This document shows positions 27,660 through 36,969 of a DNA stretch of 64,000 nt, piece by piece. Every line of letters starts with the position of its first letter. The first letter of the stretch is position 1. Below the pieces are notes generated by a model. That model saw only the letters and a program-made list of their open reading frames with translations, searched no databases and was not told the DNA's origin. Position numbers and translations under genes: made by a program. Origin of the DNA: Planctomycetota bacterium (GTDB lineage: Bacteria; Planctomycetota; B15-G4; SIAN01); assembly GCA_009691715.1 (NCBI GenBank), contig SIAN01000019.1, forward strand, positions 1 through 64,000, in the 5' to 3' direction.

Positions 27660-28346
27660 ATGCGCAGCGTGCTCGCGACCGTCGTGTTATTGGCCGGCGC
27701 GGTCGGGGGCGACCCGGTGCTCGAAGACTTCGAGAAGGCGCCGCTCGACGCGCCGCCGCCGGGCTTTACGGTGGCTTCGACGCTCGGGAACCCGGATCTC
27801 GTGGCCAAGGCGGTGAAGTGGCTCGTCGTCGAGGACGCGAGCGCACCCTCCGGCAAGCGGATCCTGAAACTGGCCGAGACCGCGAACCGGGACGAGATCA
27901 TGAACCTGCTGCTGCGCGACGAAGCCGCTCCCGCCGATCTCTGCCTGTCGGTCAAGCTGCGCGCCGATGCCGGTGAGGAGGATCGCGGCGGCGGCCTGGT
28001 CTGGCGCGCGATCGACGAGCAGAACTACTACGTCACGCGCTGGAACCCGCTCGAGAACAATTTGCGCATCTACCGCTGCGTGAAGGGGCGCCGGCTGCAG
28101 CTCCAATCGGTGCCGATCAAGGCCGACGACAAGTCATGGCACACGCTTGAAGTGACCATGCGCGGCCGGGTGATCGAGGTCGCGTTTGACGGGGAGAAGG
28201 TCGCCTCCTGCGCCGACACGCACTTTCCTGCCGTTGGCAAGATCGGTCTGTGGACGCGCTCGAATGCGCAGTCGTCGTTCGATGATCTTTCGGTGAAGGC
28301 TGCTCCCGAAGAGCGCAAGACGCGACAGCACCCCGACGGGCGGTAG
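27660..28346 (+). CDS. Secreted LamG/DUF1080-like beta-sandwich protein
   Basis: A 228-aa protein with a short signal peptide ([19 protein letters not shown]) and a concanavalin-A-like fold. It shows [20 protein letters not shown], the strand pair [20 protein letters not shown] and [20 protein letters not shown], then [20 protein letters not shown] and [20 protein letters not shown]. This is the pattern of DUF1080/3-keto-disaccharide hydrolase-type domains, which bind or cleave carbohydrates. The protein is a single domain without obvious catalytic residues, so binding is as likely as hydrolysis. GAGAGGGAG lies just before the ATG. It diverges from the DUF4956 operon with 86 bases between starts. 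Confidence 0.8.
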   Translation: MRSVLATVVLLAGAVGGDPVLEDFEKAPLDAPPPGFTVASTLGNPDLVAKAVKWLVVEDASAPSGKRILKLAETANRDEIMNLLLRDEAAPADLCLSVKLRADAGEEDRGGGLVWRAIDEQNYYVTRWNPLENNLRIYRCVKGRRLQLQSVPIKADDKSWHTLEVTMRGRVIEVAFDGEKVASCADTHFPAVGKIGLWTRSNAQSSFDDLSVKAAPEERKTRQHPDGR

Positions 28347-28387
28347 CCCCGCCTCAAGTCCGCAACTTTCGCACGCCGAACTCGGTT

Positions 28388-31291
28388 ATGGCGCGATCGA
28401 GCGGCCCAAAGCCCGGTCGGCCAAATACCCATCCGACGAAGATTTCAGTGCGATTGTTCCGGGCGCTCAGGCTGCGCGGGATGCGTGGCAAGTTGGTCGC
28501 GACGTTGGTTGCGGCGGGCGCGTTGCCGCTTGCCATCGCTGGTTTCGTCGTCTTCCGCCAAGCGGATGAAATGCTCCGCGCGGGCGTCGGCACCAAGCTC
28601 AGGGACCACGCTGCGGCGGCCATCGACAAGATCGATCGCAACCTCTTCGAGCACTACGGCGACGTCCAAGCCTTCGCGTTCCATCCCGACGCGCGCGGCG
28701 ACGCGGCGCAGGCGACCAAGGCCGCCAACTTCTATTGCAAGAGCTACGTGATCTACGACCTGTTGATGATCGTCGACCTCGAAGGCAAGGTCGTCGCGTG
28801 CAACGATGCCGACTATCAGGGCAAGCCGATCCTCGCGGCGAAGGTAGTCGGCGCCGACCTCTCGTCCGAGAAGTGGTTCCAGCAGATCAAGAACGGGGAG
28901 ATCGGTCCGGGGACGACCTGCTTCGAGGATCCGCGGATCGATCCGATCACGCGCGATGTGTGCGGTGGAAACGGCTACACGCTCACCTTCGCGGCGCCGA
29001 TCCACGACGCGGAAGGGAAGGTCGTGCGCATGTGGTGCAACCGGACTTCCTGGGAACGGGTCGTCGGTCAGATCATGGGAGACCTGCGCGCGCGCCTCGC
29101 GACCGACGGCCTGACGCAGGTGGAAACCCAGCTCCTCTCGAGCGACGGCACGCTCCTCGAGGACGCGGACGCGACCCGCATCCTCGCGACGAACCTCGCG
29201 GACGACGGTCTGCTCGCCGCCAGGAATTCGCTCGGGCAGGGCAGCGGCTACACGCTCGAAGTCGGCCCGCAAGGCGGCGCCGAGCAGTTGAACGGCTTCG
29301 CCCACTCGGCGGGCGCGCTCGGCTTCGCGGGCTACGGCTGGAGCGTCCTGGTGCGCTGCGATTCGGCGCAGGCGCTCGCGAGCGTCGACGCCCTCCACGC
29401 ATCGCTCTACGGCTTGGGTGGCTTGCTGATCCTCGCTTGCGCGGCGGCGGCCTTCTGGCTCGCGGCACGCATCACGCCGCCGATTCTGCGGACGTGCAAC
29501 GTGATCGAGGCGGTCGCTCGCGGCCAGCTCGATCAACGCATCACGGTCGACAGCCACGACGAGATCGGCCGGATGGCGAGATCGGTCTCCAAGACGGGTG
29601 CGGTCCTGAATGACCTGGTCCAAGAATCATCACGGCTCCTCGTTGCGGCGAAGGCCGGACGGCTCGATCTGCGCGCCGACAGCTCGAAGTTCGAGGGCAG
29701 CTACCGCGAGCTCTGCGACGGCATGAACGATCTCCTCAGCACCGTTGCGGCGCCGATCCACGATGGCACGGCCGCGATGCGGCGCATCGCCGCGGGCGAC
29801 CTCACCACCAAGATGACCGGAACCTACTCCGGCGAATTCCAGGTGATCCCGGAGGCGATCGACGCCATCGGGACGATGCTGCGCCAGCTGCTCGGCCAGA
29901 TGAACGACCTGGTCGCCGCCGCCGACTCCGGCCGACTGCACGAACGGCTCGACGCAACGAAGTTCACCGGCAGCTGGCAAGAGCTGTGTGGCAAGGTCAA
30001 TCGGATGCTCGACGGCCTGATGGCGCCCGTCAGCGATGCGAGTCAGGCGCTTCAACGGGTCGCCGCCGGCGACCTGTCGGCTTCGATGAGCAAGCAGTAC
30101 GAAGGCGACCACCGCCGCATCCAGCAGAGCCTCGACCAGACGGTCGGGGTGCTGCGCGGCATGACGGAGGAGCTCACGCGACTGATCGGCGCCTGCAGGG
30201 CGGGCCGACTTTCCGAGCGAGCCGAGCTCGGCTCGCTGCAGGGCAGCTACCGCGAGCTGCTGGTCCAGGTGAACCAGATGCTCGACAGCGTGGTCGAGCC
30301 GCTGCGCGAAGCCGACGCCGTCCTCGAATCGGTCGCCTCGGGCGATCTCACGCCGCGCGTCCTAGGCGCCTACTCGGGCGAGCACGCGCGGATGAAGGAC
30401 TCGGTCAACAAAGCGGTCGACTCGATGGCCGCGGCCATCGGTCACATCTCCGCCAGCGCCGCGTCGGCGAAGTTCTCGCAGACGGCGGCGGATCTCGGCG
30501 AGCGCAGCGCGCTCGCCGGCAAGCAGGTCGTCACGGCCAGCGACGCATGCCAACAGGTCCACAGAAACGTGCAGGCGGTGGCCGCGGCCACCGAAGAGCT
30601 GTCCGTCAGCATCTGCGAGATCTCGAAGAACTCGACCCAGGCCAGCCAGATGGCGACGGACGCCGTCAAGTCGGCGCAGTCGACCAACGACGCCGTGCAG
30701 CGCCTCGGCGAATCGAGCGCAGAGATCGGCAACGTCGTGAAGATCATCACGTCGATCGCGGAGCAGACCAACCTGCTGGCGTTGAACGCCACCATCGAGG
30801 CGGCGCGGGCAGGCGAAGCGGGCAAGGGCTTCGCGGTCGTCGCCAACGAGGTCAAGGAGCTCGCCAAGCAGACGTCGGGCGCCACCGACCAGATCCGCCG
30901 CCGGATCGAGACGATCCAGGGCGACACGAATGGCGCCGTCACCGCGATCAAGGCGATCAGCCAGATCGTGAAGCAGATCGCCGAACACCAGAACTCGATC
31001 GCCAGCGCCGTCGAGGAACAAAGCGTCACGACCCAGGAGATCAGCCGCAGCATCAACGACGCCGCGCGCGGCAGCGCCGAGATCTCGGCCTCGATGCGCA
31101 GCGTCTCTGAATCGACGCAACAGTCGGGCGTCGGCGCGGCGCGCACCCGGGAACGTTCGATCGAGCTGCAGGAGATGGCGTTTGAACTGCAGAAGCTCGT
31201 CGCCCAGTTCCAAGGGAAGAGCGGGTCGCCCGGACTCGGCCGCACCCCGATCGTCGAGCCAACCGATGCGGAGCTGGCCGGCACGAGCTGA
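28388..31291 (+). CDS. Methyl-accepting chemotaxis protein with Cache domain and poly-HAMP array
   Basis: A 967-aa receptor. TM1 is at about residues 36-57 and TM2 at 340-362. The 280 residues between them form a double-Cache-like extracellular sensor ([20 protein letters not shown]). After TM2 come seven HAMP-like units to about residue 680. They alternate between the forms GRL-x-R-D-x-x-x-F-x-G-S-Y/W-x-E-L and IAAGDLTxKMxxxYxGEF. The signalling hairpin is canonical ([20 protein letters not shown], about 791-822) with long coiled coils on both sides. No CheR-binding pentapeptide closes the protein. No che genes are adjacent. The start is uncertain: ATG 28388, GTG 28448 or ATG 28481 are all in frame. 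Confidence 0.9.
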   Translation: MARSSGPKPGRPNTHPTKISVRLFRALRLRGMRGKLVATLVAAGALPLAIAGFVVFRQADEMLRAGVGTKLRDHAAAAIDKIDRNLFEHYGDVQAFAFHPDARGDAAQATKAANFYCKSYVIYDLLMIVDLEGKVVACNDADYQGKPILAAKVVGADLSSEKWFQQIKNGEIGPGTTCFEDPRIDPITRDVCGGNGYTLTFAAPIHDAEGKVVRMWCNRTSWERVVGQIMGDLRARLATDGLTQVETQLLSSDGTLLEDADATRILATNLADDGLLAARNSLGQGSGYTLEVGPQGGAEQLNGFAHSAGALGFAGYGWSVLVRCDSAQALASVDALHASLYGLGGLLILACAAAAFWLAARITPPILRTCNVIEAVARGQLDQRITVDSHDEIGRMARSVSKTGAVLNDLVQESSRLLVAAKAGRLDLRADSSKFEGSYRELCDGMNDLLSTVAAPIHDGTAAMRRIAAGDLTTKMTGTYSGEFQVIPEAIDAIGTMLRQLLGQMNDLVAAADSGRLHERLDATKFTGSWQELCGKVNRMLDGLMAPVSDASQALQRVAAGDLSASMSKQYEGDHRRIQQSLDQTVGVLRGMTEELTRLIGACRAGRLSERAELGSLQGSYRELLVQVNQMLDSVVEPLREADAVLESVASGDLTPRVLGAYSGEHARMKDSVNKAVDSMAAAIGHISASAASAKFSQTAADLGERSALAGKQVVTASDACQQVHRNVQAVAAATEELSVSICEISKNSTQASQMATDAVKSAQSTNDAVQRLGESSAEIGNVVKIITSIAEQTNLLALNATIEAARAGEAGKGFAVVANEVKELAKQTSGATDQIRRRIETIQGDTNGAVTAIKAISQIVKQIAEHQNSIASAVEEQSVTTQEISRSINDAARGSAEISASMRSVSESTQQSGVGAARTRERSIELQEMAFELQKLVAQFQGKSGSPGLGRTPIVEPTDAELAGTS

Positions 31292-31730
31292 GGCCAGCAG
31301 GGCCACCGAAGCGGCGGGCGACCGCGGGTGATCTGGGCGGATCCCCCGGGGCGACGAACTCCAACTGGGTGGCAAATTCATCGATTGATCGGTGGCGCCG
31401 TGGACCGTCGTTGGTCCCACTTCCTGGTCGCTTCGGGGGCGGCGTCACAACGGGCATCCGGAAACCGGCCCGCGGACCAAGTTCATCCTCATGCGCTGGC
31501 AGCCTCTTGCAGCGCCGGGAAGCAGGACTAAAAACTGCGCTCTCATTTTTGGGGAGAACGAGTGCATCGGGCCGGCGCTAGCCGTGCGGACGCATGCGTT
31601 TTCGTGATCGTCTCGGGAGACGGGCGGCGCCGCTGCCGCGCTCTGGTTTCAGACGCGCGGCTTCATTCGTTCGGCGCCACTTCGATCGGGCCACGCTCGA
31701 CGCTGGCCGCACTTTCAGAGGAAGCTACGC
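31292..31730 (+). other. 439-bp intergenic leader before the pyrophosphatase gene
   Basis: No convincing gene. The stretch has lower GC spots than its surroundings, notably GGACTAAAAACTGC and CTCATTTTTGGGGAGAACG around 31530-31560, which suggest promoter or 5'-UTR structure. I see no match to a known riboswitch class. The SD for hppA is CAGAGGAAGC shortly before the ATG at 31731. Confidence 0.4.
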
Positions 31731-33953
31731 ATGACTTTGTTGTTGAACGCCGACGCCGGAAACCTGCTGGCGATCATCTTCGGATGCAGCCTCTTCGGCC
31801 TGCTCTTCGCCATCTGGTTGGTGAAGTGGGTCTTGGCGAAGGAGACCGGAACTCCGGAGATGCGGACGATCTCGGATGCCATCAAGGATGGCGCTGAGGC
31901 GTTCTTGCGCCGCCAGAACCGGACCATCGGGATCCTCGCCGTCGTCCTCGGCGTGGTGATCTTCGTCCTCTACGGCTACGTGCGGGCGCACCACAGTTTC
32001 GACCCGACCAAGACGGCGCTGCAACTCGCGACCTGGACGACGCTGTCGTTCGGGCTCGGCGCGGCCTGCTCGGTGATCGCCGGCTACGTCGGCATGTGGG
32101 TCTCGATCCGGACCAACATCCGCACGGCCTCCGCGGCGCGCGGTTCGCTGAATGCGGCGCTGCAGGTCGCGATGCGCGGCGGCGCGGTGTCGGGAATGCT
32201 CGTCGTCGCGCTGTCGCTGCTCGGCGTCGCCGGGCTCTTCGCGATCATCCGCGCCAGCGGACAGGCTGCCGATGCCGAACAACACATCCCACTGATGATC
32301 GTCGGCTACGGCTTCGGTGCGTCGTTCGTCGCGCTCTTCGCGCAGTTGGGCGGCGGCATCTACACCAAGGCGGCTGACGTCGGTGCCGACCTGGTCGGCA
32401 AGGTCGAGGCGGGCATCCCTGAGGACGACCCGCGCAACCCGGCCGTGATCGCGGATCTCGTCGGCGACAACGTCGGCGACTGCGCTGGCCGTGGTGCCGA
32501 CCTGTTCGAGTCGACTGCCGCCGAAAACATCGGCGCGATGATCCTCGGCGCCTCGCTCGCCGGGATCGCCGAGAAGAACGGCATGGGCTTCTCCGCCGGA
32601 ATCGTCGGCGTGATGCTCTTCCCGCTGGTCGCGCGCGCGTTCGGCATCCTCGCCTCCGCCATCGGCGTGATGTGCGTCAAGATGAAGAACGAGAACGAAG
32701 ACCCGATGAAGTCGCTGAACCGTGGGTACTACATCACCGCGGTCCTCGCGGTCATCGGCTTATTCGCCGCCAGCAAGTGGCTGCTCGCGTCCCCCACCAA
32801 TCCCGACGCGTGGTGGAAGTACTTGATGTGCGGAATGATCGGCGTCGTGACGTCGATCGCCTTCGTCTTCATCACGCAGTACTACACCGAGTACAAGTAC
32901 CGCCCGGTGCAGTTCATCGCCGAGCAGAGCAAGACCGGTCCGGCGACCAACATCATCGCGGGCATCTCGGTCGGCTTCGAATGCACGCTCGCGTCGGTGA
33001 TCGCGATCTCGGTCGCGATCCTCTCGTCCTTCATGATCGGCAACTGGGCGCTCGAGCCCGGCGCGTCGTGGACGACGGGTGGTGGCCTGTTCGGCACCGG
33101 CGTCGCGACGATGGGAATGCTCGCCACCGCGGGCTACATCCTCGCGATGGACAACTTCGGCCCGATCACCGACAACGCCGGCGGCATCGTCGAGATGAGC
33201 AACCAGCCGTCCGACGTCCGCAAGCGCACCGATCGCCTCGACGCAGTCGGCAACACCACCAAGGCGCTGACCAAGGGCTACGCGATCGGCTCAGCTGCAC
33301 TCGCCGCCTTCCTGCTCTTCTCGGCCTACCTCGACGAGGTCAAGAACTTCGGCACCGAGCTGAAGTCGGTCGACATCTCGCAGCCGAAGATCTTCGTCGC
33401 CGGGCTGCTCGGCGCGACGCTGGTCTTCTACTTCACCTCGCTCACCATCAAGGCGGTCGGCAAGTCCGCGTACGCCGTGATCGAGGCCGTTCGCAAGCAG
33501 TTCCGGGAGAAGCCGGGAATCTTGAAGGGCACCGAGAAGCCCGACTACCGCGAGTGCGTCGACCTCGTCACCAAGAGCGCGCTGCGCGAAATGGTGAAGC
33601 CGGGACTCTGGGCGGTCTGCATGCCGATTGCGGTCGGCCTGATCTTCAAGCAGCTCGGGTGCGGTGCCGAGGCCGTCGCCGGCTTCCTGATCGTCGGCAC
33701 CATCGCCGGCATCTTGCTCGCGACCTTCTTGAACAACGCCGGCGGCGCGTGGGACAACGCCAAGAAGTACATCGAGAGCGGCGAGTTCAAGATCGACGGC
33801 GTCGTGTTCGGCAAGAAGTCCGATCCGCACAAGGCGGCCGTCGTCGGCGACACCGTCGGCGATCCGTTCAAGGACACCGCCGGCCCATCGCTGCACGTGC
33901 TGATCAAGCTGTTGGCCACGATCACGCTGGTGCTGGCGCCGCTGTTCATCTGA
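31731..33953 (+). CDS. hppA: Membrane-bound proton-translocating pyrophosphatase
   Basis: M-PPase of 740 aa with about 16 transmembrane helices. It couples pyrophosphate hydrolysis to ion pumping across the cytoplasmic membrane. The catalytic signatures are intact: DVGADLVGKVEAGIPEDDPR, then DNVGDCAGRGADLFESTAAE, DNAGGIVEM and the C-terminal DPHKAAVVGDTVGDPFKDTA. The diagnostic site reads GNTTKALTKGYAIGSA, with Lys at the position that is Ala in K+-dependent enzymes. This places it in the K+-independent group, normally H+ pumps. The ATG at 31731 gives MTLLLNADAGNLLAIIFGCS, leading straight into helix 1. It is a single-gene unit closed by a strong hairpin at 34021-34053. Confidence 0.95.
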   Translation: MTLLLNADAGNLLAIIFGCSLFGLLFAIWLVKWVLAKETGTPEMRTISDAIKDGAEAFLRRQNRTIGILAVVLGVVIFVLYGYVRAHHSFDPTKTALQLATWTTLSFGLGAACSVIAGYVGMWVSIRTNIRTASAARGSLNAALQVAMRGGAVSGMLVVALSLLGVAGLFAIIRASGQAADAEQHIPLMIVGYGFGASFVALFAQLGGGIYTKAADVGADLVGKVEAGIPEDDPRNPAVIADLVGDNVGDCAGRGADLFESTAAENIGAMILGASLAGIAEKNGMGFSAGIVGVMLFPLVARAFGILASAIGVMCVKMKNENEDPMKSLNRGYYITAVLAVIGLFAASKWLLASPTNPDAWWKYLMCGMIGVVTSIAFVFITQYYTEYKYRPVQFIAEQSKTGPATNIIAGISVGFECTLASVIAISVAILSSFMIGNWALEPGASWTTGGGLFGTGVATMGMLATAGYILAMDNFGPITDNAGGIVEMSNQPSDVRKRTDRLDAVGNTTKALTKGYAIGSAALAAFLLFSAYLDEVKNFGTELKSVDISQPKIFVAGLLGATLVFYFTSLTIKAVGKSAYAVIEAVRKQFREKPGILKGTEKPDYRECVDLVTKSALREMVKPGLWAVCMPIAVGLIFKQLGCGAEAVAGFLIVGTIAGILLATFLNNAGGAWDNAKKYIESGEFKIDGVVFGKKSDPHKAAVVGDTVGDPFKDTAGPSLHVLIKLLATITLVLAPLFI

Positions 33954-34020
33954 GGCCGGCGACACGAGATCGCTCGCTGAAGAAGCGGCGACGGCTCGCT
34001 GAAGTAAGGACATCAAAGAC

Positions 34021-34053
34021 CGGGCGCGGCAGCCTTCGTGGTTGCCGCGCCCG
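34021..34053. terminator. Strong GC hairpin between hppA and hipA
   Basis: CGGGCGCGGCA (34021-34031) pairs perfectly with TGCCGCGCCCG (34043-34053) around an 11-base loop, followed on the + strand by AGTTGTTTCT. It lies between the convergent ends of hppA and hipA, so it may end both transcripts. The T-rich tail favours the hppA direction. Confidence 0.75.
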
Positions 34054-34106
34054 AGTTGTTTCTGGGAAGGCTGCGGACCGCCGCGAACCGCCGCGACAAC
34101 CTCGCG

Positions 34107-35420
34107 CTACCCAAGCTCCGCCGCGCCGCGATCGAGTTCGCCTCGCAGCACGCGCAGCAGCTCCCGCGGCACGGCGTACGGCGCGGCGAACTCCTCCATC
34201 CGCGCGATCGCGGCGCGCACCTGCTCGAGCTGTCGCTTCGGCGACTTGATCGAGAAGGCGTGGCCGATTTCGAGAAGATCGGCGGTGGTGATCCCTTCGA
34301 GCTTGTCGGCGACGCGCATCTGGTGGCGCGCGGTGAAGCCGTGGCCGCGCGCGAAGGTGAGGTCGTAGGCCGGCGCAAGCCGCCACTTGCCGTCTCGGTC
34401 CATCTGGAACGAGAGGTTCTTGACATGATCGTCTTGGTTCACGGCCAAGACGTTGAACAGGAGACGGCGGTACCCCTGTTCCATCGCCGCGTAGGGCATG
34501 CCGAGCTGCAGAATCGCGCGCAGGTACTCCTCGTAGCTGCTCGCTCCGGGCTGGTTGTAGTCGACATGGAGCAGGCCGCCGAGTGTGTGTTGATGCAGCG
34601 GCGCGTCATCGCCAGCGGCGCCATCACGATCGCGATCGAACCGGTGCACCAGCAGATGGGCGTAACCGCCCTCCTCCAGCAGTTCGACGTCCGTCGTCGC
34701 GATGCCGGCCGCACGCGCCATCGCCGTCCAGGTCGCCTCGACCCGATGGAACGGCAGCGAGCGTCCAAGCTCCGTCGTCGTCGCGCCGTCGCCGACGCCA
34801 TCGAACTTCAGCAGGCACGCGCGCTCGCCCGCGCGCGGCGCCGCGTGGCCGGACCGGATCGAGCGCGAGGTCGGATCGAACAGCACCAGCGCCTTCGGCC
34901 GCATGCCTCCCGCCGATGCGCCGATGCGGTAGATCTCGGGAATCGTGACCGACAGGTCGCCCTCGATCACGCGACGCGCATCGCGCACCAGGCCAGCGAG
35001 CTCGAGCGACTCCTGCTCTGCCGCGCGCAGCGGTAGTTCGGTCGCGAGGTGGAAGGTGAGCGCGCCGATCGCGTGTTCGCCGACGTAAAGCAATCGCTGC
35101 ACCGGCGACAGCGCGCGCTCCGCTTCTCCGCGCGCCGCGAACCAGGCGCGAATCACCTGGTTGCCGAAGCGGTCGGGCAAGGCATCCGCCAGCACGCCGG
35201 GCAGACCGTCGAATGCTGCGACGCCGCGTAGCTCCTCGAAGGCGCTTGCGCCGCGTCGCGATGTCGGCAGCTTGAGTGGCGACGGCTCGAGCCCGCGATT
35301 GCGGAATGAGTCGGCGTACTCGAACAGGACGCGACCGTTGTCGAGCTCGGCGACGGCCCCCATCGTCTCACCGAAGAGGCGCACCTCGCAGAAGGCGCGC
35401 ACGCCGGGAACGTCAGCCAC
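34107..35420 (-). CDS. hipA: HipA-family Ser/Thr kinase toxin
   Basis: A 437-aa full-length HipA-type protein, including the N-terminal subdomain (CEVRLFGETMGAVAELDNGR). Kinase features: a HipA-type P-loop region IGASAGGMRPKALV, the ATP-side lysine in CLLKFDG, the catalytic segment NQDDHVKNLSFQMDRDG and the metal-binding Asp in APAYDLTF. HipA toxins phosphorylate targets such as glutamyl-tRNA synthetase to induce dormancy, and are neutralised by HipB. GTG at 35420 is the start; the first eight bases overlap the end of hipB, the standard antitoxin-toxin arrangement. The gene appears intact. Confidence 0.92.
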   Translation of the reverse strand: MADVPGVRAFCEVRLFGETMGAVAELDNGRVLFEYADSFRNRGLEPSPLKLPTSRRGASAFEELRGVAAFDGLPGVLADALPDRFGNQVIRAWFAARGEAERALSPVQRLLYVGEHAIGALTFHLATELPLRAAEQESLELAGLVRDARRVIEGDLSVTIPEIYRIGASAGGMRPKALVLFDPTSRSIRSGHAAPRAGERACLLKFDGVGDGATTTELGRSLPFHRVEATWTAMARAAGIATTDVELLEEGGYAHLLVHRFDRDRDGAAGDDAPLHQHTLGGLLHVDYNQPGASSYEEYLRAILQLGMPYAAMEQGYRRLLFNVLAVNQDDHVKNLSFQMDRDGKWRLAPAYDLTFARGHGFTARHQMRVADKLEGITTADLLEIGHAFSIKSPKRQLEQVRAAIARMEEFAAPYAVPRELLRVLRGELDRGAAELG

Positions 35421-35715
35421 GACGGGCTCTCCTCGGCGGCGCGATCAGCGCCATCGGCGAAATCTCGGGCTCCGGCACGAACTGCGTCAGCGCGTCGAGA
35501 CGACCGAATGCGCGCAGCAGCCGGACGATCGTGAGCAACGTCGGGTTCTGGCCGCGTTCCGCTGCGGCGATCGTCTGACGCGACAGGCCGGTTTCCGCCG
35601 CGAGCGCCACCTGCGTGCGCAGCTGGCTCTTGCGCAGCGCGGCGAGGCGCTGCCCGATCGCCGCCATCACCTCGCGGTCGTTGCCGCGGCCGAGATCGCC
35701 ATCGAGGCCGGCCAT
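35413..35715 (-). CDS. hipB: HipB-like XRE-family antitoxin
   Basis: A 100-aa protein with a helix-turn-helix of the XRE/Cro type at about residues 30-75 (LRTQVALAAETGLSRQTIAA, then AERGQNPTLLTIVRLLRAFG). It should bind HipA and repress the shared promoter. The ATG at 35715 follows AGGAG with proper spacing. It is the first gene of the hipBA operon and overlaps hipA. The C-terminus is basic (PPRRARRG), whereas E. coli HipB has a hydrophobic degradation tail; regulation of its stability cannot be read from sequence. Confidence 0.9.
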   Translation of the reverse strand: MAGLDGDLGRGNDREVMAAIGQRLAALRKSQLRTQVALAAETGLSRQTIAAAERGQNPTLLTIVRLLRAFGRLDALTQFVPEPEISPMALIAPPRRARRG

Positions 35716-35807
35716 GAGGAGCTCCTGGAGCGGTCGGCGGCCCGTTCGCGCGGAACCGTCACCGCATCACCAAGGTTCCGTAGCCGCACTGTTGATGTGC
35801 TCAGAAT

Positions 35808-35841
35808 ACTTATCATATCATCTGTTTATGTGTTGATAAGT
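35808..35841 (-). promoter_or_regulatory. Likely hipBA operator in an AT-rich promoter island
   Basis: A perfect inverted repeat ACTTATCA (35808-35815) / TGATAAGT (35834-35841), 26 bases centre to centre, lies about 95-125 bases upstream of hipB. A second short inverted repeat, TAGT-CAA-ACTA, is at 35842-35852 and contains TTGACT on the minus strand, a candidate -35. The stretch 35797-35870 is strikingly AT-rich for this genome. HipB proteins are known to bind paired inverted repeats, so an operator is the natural reading. Beyond this, 35716-35947 holds nothing I recognise. Confidence 0.6.
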
Positions 35842-35947
35842 TAGTCAAACTAGTCATATGTCCACACGTCATGTTGCGGACACCGCTCTCTACTGCGTTC
35901 GCTGCGAGGTGCCGCTTGGGACGCAGAAGCCGCTGTGCGTCGACGAA

Positions 35948-35965
35948 CCCGCCCAGGCTGGCGGG
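35948..35965 (-). terminator. Hairpin just after argB
   Basis: CCCGCC and GGCGGG pair around the 6-base loop CAGGCT, 8 bases beyond the argB stop codon in the leftward direction. No T-run follows, so it may act as a weak or assisted terminator of the arginine operon. Confidence 0.4.
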
Positions 35966-35973
35966 CGACGCCG

Positions 35974-36969
35974 TCAGCCAGATGCCACCCTGGCGATCTC
36001 GGTCGCCGCAGCGCCACCGCCGTTCGTCGCGAGCTCGCCGCTCGCCGCCTTCTCCGCAGCAGAGAGCTCGCGGCGGTCGCGCACGATCAGCGTGCCCGAG
36101 CCTTCGTTGGTGAAGATCTCAGTCAGCAGGCTCGCGCGCTGGCTGCCGATGACGTGCACGCGCTGTACGCCGTGGTCGAGCGCCATGCGGATCGCGCTCA
36201 CCTTGGGAAGCATGCCGGTGGCGACGGCGCCGTTCTCGACCAGCTCTTCGAGGCCGCGCAGGTCGGTGCAGGAGATAAGCGAGCTCGGGTCGGCCTTGTC
36301 CTCGAGGATGCCGGCGACGTCGGTCACGAAGACCAGCTTCTCCGCGCCGATCGCGTGGGCAAGCGATGCAGCCACGGTGTCGGCATTGATGTTGAGCACG
36401 TTGCCCTGATCGTCCGCGGCGAGCGGGCTCACGACCGGCAGGTAGCCGGCGGCAAGGAGGCTCTTCAGCAGCGTCGGATCGACGCTGTCGACGTCGCCGA
36501 CATGACCGAAATCGACCGTCTGCGGCGCGCCATCGACGATCACCGAACGCGGCGCGCGCCGACGCGCCTTCACCAGGCCGGCATCAAGGCCCGAGACACC
36601 GACCGCTTGCAGCCCCACCGCGCGGCACGCGGAGAGCACGCTCGTGTTCACGGCGCCGTTCATCGTCATCACCGCAACGTCGAGCGCCGCCGCGTCCGTG
36701 ACGCGCCGTCCCTCGATCATGCGCGGCTGGATGCCGAGCTTGCGGCTGAGCTCGCTGGTCTGCGGGCCGCCGCCATGCACCAGCACGACGTGCACACCGA
36801 GTTCGCGCACGACGGAGAGCTGCTCGGCCAGATCGTTCAGCAGCGTGCGATCACCGCAGGCCGCTCCGCCGATCTTGACGACGAAGGTCTTGCCCTTGAA
36901 CAGGCGGACGTAGGGCAGCGCGCGCTTCAACGAGTCCATCGTGGCGCTGCGGTCATCGGCGAACGTCAT
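35974..36969 (-). CDS. argB: Acetylglutamate kinase
   Basis: ArgB phosphorylates N-acetylglutamate in arginine synthesis. The 331-aa protein has KTFVVKIGGAACGD near the N-terminus, the substrate-binding VHGGGPQTSELSRKLGI, VGLQAVGVSGLDAGLV, NINADTVAASLAHAIGAEKL and FVTDVAGIL, and the C-terminal GTLIVRD. The N-terminal 20 residues and a C-terminal tail (about 30 residues, alanine-rich) extend beyond the usual 290-300 aa. AAGGAGA lies before the ATG at 36969, which overlaps the argD stop by four bases (ATGA). It is the last gene of the arginine operon. Confidence 0.95.
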   Translation of the reverse strand: MTFADDRSATMDSLKRALPYVRLFKGKTFVVKIGGAACGDRTLLNDLAEQLSVVRELGVHVVLVHGGGPQTSELSRKLGIQPRMIEGRRVTDAAALDVAVMTMNGAVNTSVLSACRAVGLQAVGVSGLDAGLVKARRRAPRSVIVDGAPQTVDFGHVGDVDSVDPTLLKSLLAAGYLPVVSPLAADDQGNVLNINADTVAASLAHAIGAEKLVFVTDVAGILEDKADPSSLISCTDLRGLEELVENGAVATGMLPKVSAIRMALDHGVQRVHVIGSQRASLLTEIFTNEGSGTLIVRDRRELSAAEKAASGELATNGGGAAATEIARVASG

